A stretch of 17,796 nucleotides of DNA from assembly GCA_048498995.1 (NCBI GenBank), contig JBEHWX010000114.1, forward strand, positions 1 through 17,796, read 5' to 3'. Below the pieces are notes generated by a model. That model saw only the letters and a list, made by a program, of their open reading frames with translations. It had not been told where the DNA came from and ran no database searches. Of the stretch, positions 1 to 7,284 are shown in pieces. The stretch comes from JBEHWX01 sp048498995 (lineage in GTDB: Bacteria > Bacteroidota > Ignavibacteria > OLB7). The stretch's first letter is position 1; every line of letters begins with the position of its first letter. The translations under genes and the position numbers were made by a program.

Positions 1-5
1 GGTTT

Positions 6-1556
6 GTGAATCCCCCCCCCCACCGCGAGGAGGAGCGCTTCCGACTCGTCTCCCTGGCAACGCAGGATGCCATCTGGGACTGGGACGTGGTGACCAATGG
101 GCTCTGGTTGAGCCCGAACATCTTCACCCTCTTCGGCTATCCTCCGGAGGATATCGCCGACGGGCTCACCTGGTGGTTCTCGAAGATCCATCCGGACGAC
201 CGCGAGCGCATGAAGGCGGGATTCGATGAGGTGATCGCCAACCGGACCGCGGTCTGGACCGATGAATACCGCTTCCTCCGCGGCGACGGCGACTACGCCA
301 CCGTCCTGGATCGCGCGCTGGCGGTCTTCGGCGACGACGGATCGATGGTGAGGATGATCGGCGCCATGGCCGACATCACCGACCAGAAGCGGGCCGAGCA
401 GCTTCTGCTGGCCAGCGAGGAGAAGTATCGCGAGATCGTCGAGACCACGCGCGAAGGGGTCTGGATGTTCAACTCGGAGATGATCACCACGTTCGTCAAC
501 GCGCGGCTCACCGAGATGCTCGGCTACACGGCCGAGGAGATGATCGGCCGGAAGCATACCGAGTTCATGGACGAAACGGCCGCCAAGAGCGCCTCCATGA
601 TGACCGAGCGCCGCCGCCGCGGCATCGCCGAACAGTACGATCTCCGGCTTCGTCGGAAGGATGGCTCCGAGGTCTGGGCGATCGTCTCGGCCAACCCGAT
701 CCTCGACGAGGAGCGCAACTTCGTCGGCTCGCTGAAGATGATCACCGATATCACCGACCGGAAGCGGGCCGAGGAGGAGCTGCAGGAGGCGCACGACCAG
801 CTGGAGGTTCGCGTGGCCGAGCGGACCGCGGAGCTGACCGAGACCATGGGACGGCTGGAGCTGGCGCACCGTCTGCAGAAGCAGTTCGTCGCCGACGCCT
901 CGCATCACCTGCGCACGCCGCTGACGGTGATCCACGCGGAGCTGGAGCTGCTGCTCCGGCGCGCGTCGCTGTCCGAGGATGTCGCCGACACGCTTCGCCG
1001 CGTCGACGGGGAGACCGCGCGGCTGCGGAGCCTCTCGAACGATCTGCTTCTGCTGGCCCGTCTGGACTTCGATTCCCTGCCGGAGCGTCCGCGCCCGCTG
1101 AGGCTGGACGACATCCTGCTGGAGAGCATCGAGAAGCTCTCGGCGCTGACGGCGGGGAAGGATATGCGGTGGGATATCGAGATCGAGGATCCGGTGGAGA
1201 TCTGGGGGGATCGCACGGCGCTGGAGCACGCGATCATGAACATCCTGGAGAACGCCATCAAGTTTTCCCCACCGGGGGAATCGATCCGCGTGGGGCTTCA
1301 CGAGCGTGGCGGACGCGGGGAGATCACCGTGGGGAACCAGGGGCCGACGATCGCCGAGCGGGATCTTCCCCATCTGTTCGACCGCTTCTTCCGCGCCGAA
1401 TCGACGCTGGCCACCCCGGGCACGGGGCTCGGGCTGGCGATCGTCAAGGCGGTGGTGGACCGGCACGGAGGGGCCGTCACGGCCAGCTCCACGGGGGATC
1501 GCGGAACGATCTTCACGATTTCGCTTCCGGTCGACCGGCTTGGTACAATCGGATAA
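6..1556 (+). CDS. PAS-PAS sensor histidine kinase (5' end possibly truncated)
   Basis: This is a soluble two-component sensor kinase that would autophosphorylate on His and pass phosphate to an unseen response regulator. From the GTG at 6 the visible protein is 516 aa. It has PAS 1 (about 10-127), PAS 2 (about 137-252), each ending in an IT-D-K/R-KRAE type PAC end, and a coiled coil (253-292). The HisKA segment has phosphoacceptor His300 in ASHHLRTPL, and the HATPase_c domain has N box NILENAIKF (412-420) and G2 box GTGLGLAIV (472-480). The usual Asp of the G1 box is Asn444 (VGNQGP), a change also found in CusS-like kinases. No membrane segment is visible. The frame is open to the window edge, so the true start may lie upstream with further sensor domains. 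A run of ten C at 12-21 lies in the first codons. No partner regulator follows. The kinase call is firm; the signal is unknown. Confidence 0.93.
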   Translation: MNPPPHREEERFRLVSLATQDAIWDWDVVTNGLWLSPNIFTLFGYPPEDIADGLTWWFSKIHPDDRERMKAGFDEVIANRTAVWTDEYRFLRGDGDYATVLDRALAVFGDDGSMVRMIGAMADITDQKRAEQLLLASEEKYREIVETTREGVWMFNSEMITTFVNARLTEMLGYTAEEMIGRKHTEFMDETAAKSASMMTERRRRGIAEQYDLRLRRKDGSEVWAIVSANPILDEERNFVGSLKMITDITDRKRAEEELQEAHDQLEVRVAERTAELTETMGRLELAHRLQKQFVADASHHLRTPLTVIHAELELLLRRASLSEDVADTLRRVDGETARLRSLSNDLLLLARLDFDSLPERPRPLRLDDILLESIEKLSALTAGKDMRWDIEIEDPVEIWGDRTALEHAIMNILENAIKFSPPGESIRVGLHERGGRGEITVGNQGPTIAERDLPHLFDRFFRAESTLATPGTGLGLAIVKAVVDRHGGAVTASSTGDRGTIFTISLPVDRLGTIG

Positions 1557-1630
1557 TCGCGGAGCGCCGGGCGCGCCGCGAAGGGGCATGAACACTGGGC
1601 TCGCGGCCGATGACGCCCATCATGTTCGTA

Positions 1631-1972
1631 TCATCTTGACCTCCTAGATTTGCACCTGTTCTTTGCAGACACGCTCAGGTGATGTTCCAGAAGGGACTCA
1701 CATCCCGCCTTGAAGAGCCCCCCGGAATCGGTTCCGCGAAAGCATCTCGTCAGGTCCCAGCCGTTCGGAAACACCCCTCCTTCCGACCCGGTATTGACGA
1801 GGTTGAAAGGTCCCCGGAGTTTGACGTGCCTCCCCTCCGGCACGATCACTCGATGCTCAAATGCGCCCGGGCAGACATGCATGAGCGCCGGCCATCGCGC
1901 CGGATAGCGGCAGAGTCTGGAGAGCATACCGATCGCTCTTCGTGTGGTGAGGTGACGATGTGAGTCCCTCAT
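1631..1972 (-). CDS. doubtful small hypothetical protein (113 aa)
   Basis: I do not recognise this protein. The reading frame from ATG 1972 encodes 113 aa rich in Arg, Cys and His, with no signal peptide, membrane segment or known motif. In its favour, third codon positions in the middle are mostly G or C, and AAGGA lies just before the ATG, though only 3 bases away. Its 3' end reads AGG AGG TCA AGA TGA, so a perfect AGGAGG sits over an overlapping ATGA. The frame opened by that ATG is only four codons long. It could be a remnant of a decayed gene, a lineage-specific protein or a chance frame. It lies convergent to the histidine kinase, with 74 bases between the two ends. Confidence 0.3.
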   Translation of the reverse strand: MRDSHRHLTTRRAIGMLSRLCRYPARWPALMHVCPGAFEHRVIVPEGRHVKLRGPFNLVNTGSEGGVFPNGWDLTRCFRGTDSGGLFKAGCESLLEHHLSVSAKNRCKSRRSR

Positions 1973-2332
1973 GTTTCCTTCGACGGCTTTCCCCCGGAAG
2001 TCATCGTTCATCCGGCCGATCCCCTCCTCGGCCTTCCCCCCCTTCTTCGTTGTCTCCACGGGATTTCCCGTGGGACGCTCCGCCCCCCCGGCATGCCATC
2101 AGCGGGCGCATGCGTCTCGGGTATCGGCCTCGCGCCGACGCTCGCGACGATGCGCCCGCGGCACGTTCCACCCACGCCGTCGCATCCCCGAATCATCGCG
2201 TCACGATATGCCTCGTCTCCATGACCATGGCGGCCACGGAAAGCCATCCACGCGCCGCCCATGAACGGCAACCAGCTCATCGCGCCGAGATCATCCCTCC
2301 ATATTCTCCTCCCCCTTCGCTTCGACGCCGCT
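1973..2332. other. 360-base gap without a convincing gene
   Basis: Several reading frames cross this stretch, but their products are Arg/Pro/Ser-rich and look like GC-driven shadows. The only clear structure is the short perfect hairpin at 2056-2073. Two minus-strand genes flank the gap, so it would be the 3' trailer of the phosphoesterase transcript. Confidence 0.5.
2056..2073. terminator. weak hairpin, possible 3' trailer structure
   Basis: CCACGGG and CCCGTGG pair perfectly around an ATTT loop. It lies about 260 bases past the stop of the minus-strand phosphoesterase and has no T-run on either strand. It may be a trailer or Rho-assisted terminator structure, or chance. Confidence 0.2.
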
Positions 2333-3175
2333 TCAGATCTTCTTTCCACTCCGTTTGTAGCGCGCGCGGAGGCTCTTGACCGAAACGAACTCCAGATCCG
2401 GATAGCGGACCGCGGTGAGCGCGCCGCCGAAGACGCAGCCGGTGTCGATGCCGATCGCGTATTCGTGGACGTAGGGAACGTCGTAGACCTGATGTCCGAA
2501 GATCACCAGCTCCGGCCCGCGATATCCGGGCGCCCAGTCGATCCGCTCCGGAAATCCCTCCGGCGTCTTCTCTCCGGTCGTCGGGCCGTAGAGGGTGTAC
2601 GCGCGGATCTTGTCGGTGCTCCGCTCCTCGGCAAGCTCGGCGTGCCACGCCGCGTGCGCCACCATCGCCCGCCCGCCGTCGATCCTGAGCGCCCAGGGGA
2701 GCGCCGCGTAGAATTCGATCAGCTCATCGCGCAGCCGCGCCTGCTCCGGGTCGGGGAGCGCCTCGAACTCCGCCACCGTCTCGGCAAGGCCATGCTCCAG
2801 CTTCACGCTCTTGCCGCAGAGCCAGCGGAGGAACCGGTCGTCGTGGTTGCCGACCACCGTGAGCGCGTGTCCGCCGCGGCAGAGACGGTGCACGAGCCTG
2901 ACGGCATCGAGGATGCGATCACCGCGGTCGACCACGTCGCCGACGAAGATCACGCGTGGGAGCACGCCGGGCGCGGCCGGCGGCAGCGCGGGATCGAGCA
3001 GCTCCGCGTGGCCGAGCCGCTCCAGCAGCGTCTGAAGCTCGTCGTGGCAGCCATGGACGTCGCCGATCACGTCGCAGCGCGTCACCTCGGAATGGTCGTG
3101 GATGCGGGGATGCGGGAGGGTCGCCACGCTTCCGGCGGGGCGAACGCAGGGATTCCGGTCGTTGGTAGAAGCCAT
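2333..3175 (-). CDS. ApaH/PrpE-like PPP-superfamily metallophosphoesterase
   Basis: This is a cytosolic dinuclear-metal phosphoesterase. The metal-ligand motifs occur in the family order: GDVHG (38-42), GDVVDRGD (79-86), GNHD (109-112), His174 in VAHAAW, and GH (227-228). It ends with DTG-CVFGGALTAVR (244-257), as in ApaH and PrpE proteins that split diadenosine polyphosphates. Relatives also include protein phosphatases and the phosphatase domain of bacterial RNA-repair PNKP, so the substrate is not settled. At 280 aa the length is usual for the family. I chose ATG 3175 because CGGAG lies about 9 bases upstream. The frame is open for another 69 codons, but that stretch is Arg/Pro-rich and unlike the family. 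It lies 268 bases downstream of the spy-like gene on the same strand and probably has its own promoter. Confidence 0.9.
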   Translation of the reverse strand: MASTNDRNPCVRPAGSVATLPHPRIHDHSEVTRCDVIGDVHGCHDELQTLLERLGHAELLDPALPPAAPGVLPRVIFVGDVVDRGDRILDAVRLVHRLCRGGHALTVVGNHDDRFLRWLCGKSVKLEHGLAETVAEFEALPDPEQARLRDELIEFYAALPWALRIDGGRAMVAHAAWHAELAEERSTDKIRAYTLYGPTTGEKTPEGFPERIDWAPGYRGPELVIFGHQVYDVPYVHEYAIGIDTGCVFGGALTAVRYPDLEFVSVKSLRARYKRSGKKI

Positions 3176-3236
3176 GGCGCAAATCTCCGAAGAGAGAACC
3201 GATTGACGAACTGCCATGGCGAGTTTTGCAAGCCGT

Positions 3237-3264
3237 GGGCCGGAAGCGGCGGGCCGGAAGCGGT
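3237..3264. repeat. 14-base tandem duplication
   Basis: GGGCCGGAAGCGG followed by C or T occurs twice head to tail. It lies in the leader region of the phosphoesterase gene, about 60-90 bases upstream of its start. It is probably a slippage product; no function is evident. Confidence 0.6.
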
Positions 3265-3341
3265 GGGATGACGCGGTGGAAAACAACGGCCGTCGAGGCG
3301 CTCGGGGAAGATGCAATGAACGGCGCGGCGGGGTGAACGAG

Positions 3342-3376
3342 AAGCGCCGCGCGACCTCTCCGGCCGCGCGGCGCTT
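3342..3376 (-). terminator. candidate terminator hairpin after the spy-like gene
   Basis: AAGCGCCGCGCG (3342-3353) and CGCGCGGCGCTT (3365-3376) are perfect 12-base inverted repeats with an 11-base loop. The hairpin begins about 68 bases past the stop of the minus-strand Spy-like gene and lies before the phosphoesterase start. The sequence after the stem on the minus strand is CTCGTTCACC, so the T-tract is poor. Termination is plausible but not proven, and it would separate the two minus-strand genes. Confidence 0.4.
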
Positions 3377-3443
3377 GCACATTACGATCTCCGTTTCCGA
3401 CGCTTCTGCGCGCCGGAGGCGGGATCGCGATCACATCAGGGGA

Positions 3444-3953
3444 TCAGCGGACCTGACCGTTGCCCTGGGCTCCCTGCTGGCGCTGCTGCTTGCGCTCCCC
3501 CATCCGCTCCTGGCGCTGCTGCTTCATCTGCTCCATCGTGGCGCGCTGCTCCGGGGTGAGGATCGCGTCGATCTGCTGGCGCATCCGATCGCGGGCCGGC
3601 TTCAGCGCCTCCTCCTTCGTCTTGATCTGCTGGCGAAGCGTCTGCATGTTCGCCTTGTCCTTGTTCTGCGCGTAGGTCCTCATCTGCTCGTGCAGCTTCT
3701 GGATCTCGTCGAGCGCCGTGGCATTGTCCTTCTTGAACTGATCGCGGATCGCCTGGATCTTCGTCTTCTGGTCGGCGGTCAGACCGAGCTTGTCGGCCAT
3801 CTTCCCTTCCATCTGTCCGCCGCGCGGACCATGTCCCCTTCCGCCGTGTCCCATGCCGCCGTCGTTCTGTCCGGCGAATGCGAAGCTACCGATGGCGATG
3901 ACGCCGATGGCGATACCCGTGCCGATCTTTCCGAGAAGTTTATGCGTGTTCAT
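3444..3953 (-). CDS. Spy/CpxP-like LTXXQ-motif exported protein
   Basis: This is a small exported protein of the Spy/CpxP/CnrX type. Known members act as periplasmic chaperones or as sensors of envelope and metal stress. The 169-aa protein has a signal peptide (1-27, ending AFA before GQ) and a Gly/His-rich segment (31-46, e.g. GHGGRGHGPRGG) that could bind metal. A long helical region follows with the two diagnostic motifs, LTADQ (58-62) and LTPEQ (132-136), then a Gln/Arg-rich tail. The start at ATG 3953 is fixed by AGGAG with 6-base spacing and by the signal peptide that follows it. The frame extends 70 codons further upstream without family resemblance. The gene is divergent from the FAD-dependent gene. 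Stress induction is likely from the family, but no recognisable regulator site is seen. Confidence 0.88.
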   Translation of the reverse strand: MNTHKLLGKIGTGIAIGVIAIGSFAFAGQNDGGMGHGGRGHGPRGGQMEGKMADKLGLTADQKTKIQAIRDQFKKDNATALDEIQKLHEQMRTYAQNKDKANMQTLRQQIKTKEEALKPARDRMRQQIDAILTPEQRATMEQMKQQRQERMGERKQQRQQGAQGNGQVR

Positions 3954-4376
3954 GCTGATCTCCTGCGTGTTGCGAGAATGTTCTGTTCCTGTACTACGAT
4001 TTCGCGTCGCTACGGCGTTGCTGTCCGATACGGTGACGAGTCCGGGGATAGTTGACGTGGACATCGTCGGGAGGATTAATCTTTCTGGCCGTCGCCGGAA
4101 GAGATCTTCCTGAAGCCTCGGAGCATCCGGATACTCCGGGCTTCTGGGGATGCAGCTTGCCAATGAGCGGGCCGTTGGGACTCGAGCCGATCGTGAGCCC
4201 GCCGAAGCGCGACCACGGGGGGATTAGAGCACGCGGGTTCCGATCGGTTCCCGCCCCGGCGCCGGAATGGGCGATCGATACATTCCGCAAAGAACTGCCG
4301 CCGGAGTCTGCTCCCTCCCTCTCTATCTTTGCCCTCCCATGACAGTTCCCGACAACAGCACCGGAGCATCGACGCG
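3954..4376. promoter_or_regulatory. divergent intergenic region (spy-like / FAD gene), 423 bases
   Basis: It should carry promoters for both flanking genes. A TAGTAC hexamer reads on the minus strand at 3996-3991, 38 bases upstream of the spy-like start. No convincing -35 box accompanies it. Two small inverted repeats lie at 4097-4110 (GGAAGA/TCTTCC, 2-base loop) and 4113-4143 (AAGCC-T-CGGAG/CTCCG-GGCTT, one bulge). They are operator or attenuator candidates only. I see no gene in this stretch. Confidence 0.4.
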
Positions 4377-5954
4377 GTGACGACGACGCTCGAGATAACC
4401 ATCGATCCGGCCCTCGCCGAGCAGGAGGCCGAATACCGCCGCGTGGTGGCCGAGCTTCTGGCGATCGCGCCGGAGCGTATCACCGCCGTGCGCGTGAGAA
4501 AGCGCTCGATCGACGCGCGCCACCGTCCCGTCGTGATCCGGGCGCGCGTGGAGGTGATCCACGACGAGCCGGCCGAGCCGGAGGAGCTTCCCCGCCCGGA
4601 GTATCCGAGCGTCGAGGGGAAGCGCCCCGTGGTGATCGTCGGCGCCGGCCCGGCCGGACTCTTCGCCGCTCTCCGCCTGATCGAGCTCGGCCTGCGCCCG
4701 ATCGTTCTCGAGCGTGGAAAGGATGTGCGCGCCCGCCGCCGCGACCTGAAGGGAATCCAGCGTGACGGCGTGGTCAACCCCGAGAGCAACTACTGCTTCG
4801 GCGAGGGGGGCGCCGGCACCTACTCCGACGGCAAGCTCTACACGCGATCGACCAAGCGTGGCAGCGTCGAGGCCGTGCTCCGGACGCTGGTGGCGCACGG
4901 CGCCTCGCCGGACATCCTGATCGACGCCCATCCCCACATCGGCTCCAACCTTCTGCCGAAGGTCGTGGCCGCCATGCGCGCGAGCATCCTCGGCGCCGGC
5001 GGCGAGATCCGCTTCGACACCCGCGTCGACGATCTGGTGCTCGACGCGGCCGGACGCGCCGTCGGCGCGGTCACCGCCTCCGGAGATGAGGTGATCGGCG
5101 AGGGGGTGATCCTGGCCACGGGACATTCGGCGCGGGACATCTTCCGGCTTCTGCGTCGGCGCGGCGTGACGATCGAGGCAAAGCCGTTCGCGGTCGGCGT
5201 CAGGATCGAGCACCCGCAGCCGTTGATCGATCGCATCCAGTATCACTCGGCCGAGCGGAACCCGGCGCTGCCGGCGGCGAGCTACCGCCTGGCCACCACC
5301 GTGCGCGATCGCGGCGTCTTCTCCTTCTGCATGTGCCCCGGCGGCTTCATCGTTCCCTCGGCCACCGAGGGGGACGAGGTGGTGGTGAACGGGATGAGCC
5401 TGTCGCGCCGCGATTCCCCCTACGCCAACTCCGGGATGGTGGTCGGCGTGGAGCCGGAGGATCTGGCCGCCTACGCCGGGCACGGTCCGCTGGCCGGCGT
5501 GATGTTCCAGAAGGAGATGGAGGTGACCGCCTCCCGCGCCGGCGGCGGCATGCAGCGGGCGCCGGGGCAGCGGCTGACCGATTTCATCGCGGCGAAGGGA
5601 TCGAGCACGCTCCCCTCCTGCAGCTACAAGCCGGGGCTCACCGCCGCGCCGCTGCACGAGATCCTTCCGCGGGGAATCGCCCGACGCCTGCAGGCCGGAC
5701 TCGCGAGCTTCGGCAAGAGCATGCGCGGCTACATGACCGAGGAGGCGGTGCTGATCGGCGTGGAGACGCGCACGAGCTCCCCGGTTCGCGTTCCGCGCGA
5801 TCCGGAGACGCTGCAGCATCCGACCACGCCGCGCCTGTTCCCCTGCGCCGAGGGTGCCGGCTATGCCGGCGGCATCGTCTCGGCCGCGATCGACGGCATC
5901 CGCGTGGCGGAAGCAACGGGAAGAGAATTGAGAATTGAGAATGACGAATCATGA
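4377..5954 (+). CDS. uncharacterised FAD-dependent dehydrogenase (COG2509 type)
   Basis: This is a predicted cytosolic NAD(P)/FAD-dependent oxidoreductase of 525 aa; its physiological substrate is unknown. An N-terminal segment (1-80) precedes the Rossmann fold VVIVGAGPAGLFAAL (85-99), with the acidic end of the second strand in LERGKD (111-116). The family signature FGEGGAGTYSDGKL is at 141-154, and CAEGAGYAGGIVSAAIDGI near the end closes the FAD site. I chose GTG 4377 (GGAG about 11 bases upstream). A TTG at 4329 would add 16 residues with no signal. The C-terminus is odd: the last residues (about RELRIENDES) and the stop are read from the left inverted repeat of the element at 5920-6389, so the native end was probably altered. 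It is co-directional with birA, but the element separates them. Confidence 0.9.
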   Translation: MTTTLEITIDPALAEQEAEYRRVVAELLAIAPERITAVRVRKRSIDARHRPVVIRARVEVIHDEPAEPEELPRPEYPSVEGKRPVVIVGAGPAGLFAALRLIELGLRPIVLERGKDVRARRRDLKGIQRDGVVNPESNYCFGEGGAGTYSDGKLYTRSTKRGSVEAVLRTLVAHGASPDILIDAHPHIGSNLLPKVVAAMRASILGAGGEIRFDTRVDDLVLDAAGRAVGAVTASGDEVIGEGVILATGHSARDIFRLLRRRGVTIEAKPFAVGVRIEHPQPLIDRIQYHSAERNPALPAASYRLATTVRDRGVFSFCMCPGGFIVPSATEGDEVVVNGMSLSRRDSPYANSGMVVGVEPEDLAAYAGHGPLAGVMFQKEMEVTASRAGGGMQRAPGQRLTDFIAAKGSSTLPSCSYKPGLTAAPLHEILPRGIARRLQAGLASFGKSMRGYMTEEAVLIGVETRTSSPVRVPRDPETLQHPTTPRLFPCAEGAGYAGGIVSAAIDGIRVAEATGRELRIENDES

Positions 5955-6389
5955 AATCACTACATCGCGGGATAGTGAATGAGGAACCCGGAATGATGAA
6001 ATCGCTATCTCGCGGGATAGTGAATGAGGAACCCGGAAGGTGAAATCGCTATCTCGCGGGATAGTGAATCATGAATTGAGAATGACGAACGATGAAATCG
6101 CTACCGCGCTGGATAGCGAATGATGAATCCGGAAGGTGAAATCGCTATCTCGCGGGATAGTGAATCATGAATTGAGAATGACGAATGATGAAATCGCTAT
6201 CTCGCGGGGTGGGTCTTCAACTTGTCCGGCTCCACGCCGTCAGAGTAACGGCATTCGTGCGACGCCCGGATGGCTCCTCGCGGCCGTCCCGGTTCACGGA
6301 ACGCCCACGGGACCGCATGAACCACCCTGTGTAGAAGCCCTAAGAGCACGGCTTTCCCATTTCAGCATTCTCAATTCTCAATTCTCTTC
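5920..6389. mobile_element. 470-base non-coding element bounded by perfect 24-base inverted repeats (MITE-like)
   Basis: The left end GAAGAGAATTGAGAATTGAG followed by AATG (5920-5943) is the exact reverse complement of 6366-6389. Both ends are built from a GAGAATT heptamer repeat. Between them are six short hairpin repeats (5953-6209) and about 150 bases of unique sequence. No transposase and no credible gene lies inside. The sequence is visibly poorer in GC than its neighbours. It provides the last codons and stop of the FAD gene and ends next to the birA start codon. I saw no clear target-site duplication. It could be a non-autonomous mobile element, a REP/BIME-like array or a structured RNA. 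The inverted repeat is certain; mobility is inference. Confidence 0.6.
5953..6209 (+). repeat. six tandem 28-base hairpin repeats with two alternating spacer types
   Basis: Copies start at 5953, 5998, 6042, 6094, 6138 and 6190 (the last truncated). The consensus is GAAATCGCTATC then TCGCGG then GATAGTGAAT, and CGCTATC/GATAGTG form a small stem. Spacers are of two kinds. Type A is GAGGAACCCGGAAGGT or a close variant (16-17 bases). Type B is CATGAATTGAGAATGACGAA plus YGAT (24 bases), and it contains the inverted-repeat motif. Repeat periods are therefore 44-45 or 52. Copy 4 departs most, with CGCTACC/GGATAGCG, and pairs through exact CGCTA/TAGCG bases where the other copies need a wobble. Confidence 0.85.
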
Positions 6390-7184
6390 ATGTCCGATTC
6401 CCTCACACAGCTTATCGATAACCGCGACGCGCGGGAATCGCTCGCGGCGGCCTGGGATATTCACCGCTTCGAGGTGCTCTCCTCCACCATCTCCACGCAG
6501 GAGGTGGCGCGCCATCTCGCCGAGTGGGAACAGGACGAGTGGGTTCTGGTGGCCACCGATTTCCAGTCCGGCGGACGGGGGCAGCACGGCCGGAAATGGA
6601 TCTCTCCCCCAGGCACATCGCTGATGTTCTCGCTGGCGCTGCGTCCGCGCGATCCGGCCACGATGGCGGTGCTGCCGATCCGCGTCGGCCTGGCGATCGC
6701 CGGCGCCATCGATCCCGGTCTCGCGCCGAGGATCCGCCTCAAATGGCCGAACGATCTGATCTGCGGACAACGCAAGTGCGGCGGCATCCTCTGCGAGGGG
6801 ACCACGCGCGGCGACGAGTCGCTCGCGGTGATCGGCGTGGGGCTGAACGTCCGCTCCTTCCAGATCGAGAGCGATGATCTGGAGGGACGCGAGCCGGCCT
6901 TTCTCGTCGACCTGCTCGGCCAGGACGCCGACCGGCTCGACCTGCTGAGCCGGATCGTGCCGGCGATCCGCTCGACGATCGCGACCAACGGCACGGAGCT
7001 GCGAGAGGAGGAGCTGAAGGCCTACCGCGATCGCGACTGGCTGATGGGGCAGCGTATCTCCGCGCCGGTCTCGGGAACGGCGATCGGCATCGACAAGTTC
7101 GGACGGCTGATGGTGGAGGCCGACGGAGGGGAGCTCAAGGTGGTGGTGGCGGGGCGGATCCAGATCGCGCCGTCGGAGTCGTGA
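6390..7184 (+). CDS. birA: biotin-[acetyl-CoA-carboxylase] ligase, BirA type without DNA-binding domain
   Basis: It makes biotinyl-5'-AMP from biotin and ATP and transfers biotin to a lysine of carrier proteins such as the biotin carrier protein of acetyl-CoA carboxylase. The 264-aa protein shows the catalytic-domain signatures GGRGQHGRKW (61-70, biotinyl-AMP loop), KWPNDL (118-123), KCGGIL (129-134) and GVGLNV (149-154). A BPL_C-like beta domain lies at about 225-260. There is no N-terminal helix-turn-helix, so it should be an enzyme only and not a repressor of biotin genes. ATG 6390 gives the usual lead into the STISTQ segment. No Shine-Dalgarno is possible there, because the right inverted repeat of the preceding element occupies the leader up to 6389. 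Translation may be leaderless or weak, or may have adapted to the element. Confidence 0.92.
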   Translation: MSDSLTQLIDNRDARESLAAAWDIHRFEVLSSTISTQEVARHLAEWEQDEWVLVATDFQSGGRGQHGRKWISPPGTSLMFSLALRPRDPATMAVLPIRVGLAIAGAIDPGLAPRIRLKWPNDLICGQRKCGGILCEGTTRGDESLAVIGVGLNVRSFQIESDDLEGREPAFLVDLLGQDADRLDLLSRIVPAIRSTIATNGTELREEELKAYRDRDWLMGQRISAPVSGTAIGIDKFGRLMVEADGGELKVVVAGRIQIAPSES

Positions 7185-7246
7185 GCGTCGCGTGGCGCTC
7201 CGGATATCTGATCGTATCCTGATCCGATCGTATCTTGCGGCGACGC
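7185..7246. repeat. small inverted and direct repeats between birA and the next gene
   Basis: GCGTCGC (7185-7191, directly after the birA stop) pairs with GCGACGC (7240-7246). Between them GATCGTATC occurs twice, at about 7210 and 7226. No T-run follows. This may be a trailer structure or operator-like repeat; the evidence is thin. Confidence 0.25.
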
Positions 7247-7284
7247 ATCCGTTTCCACATCGAACGATTGAAGGAGCCTGACCA

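Noticed and set aside
3176..3382. N-terminal extension of the phosphoesterase to 3382
   Set aside because: The extra 69 residues are Arg/Pro/Ser-rich and unlike the family, and a good Shine-Dalgarno precedes the ATG at 3175.
3954..4163. N-terminal extension of the Spy-like protein to 4163
   Set aside because: It would bury the signal peptide, and AGGAG at proper spacing marks ATG 3953.
5953..6209. Possible CRISPR array
   Set aside because: The 28-base repeats are of a plausible length, but the spacers are only 16-24 bases, belong to two recurring types and are not unique. No cas gene is nearby.
6136..6624. Plus-strand open frame starting in the hairpin repeats and running into birA
   Set aside because: The N-terminus is translated repeat sequence and the rest overlaps birA in the wrong frame.
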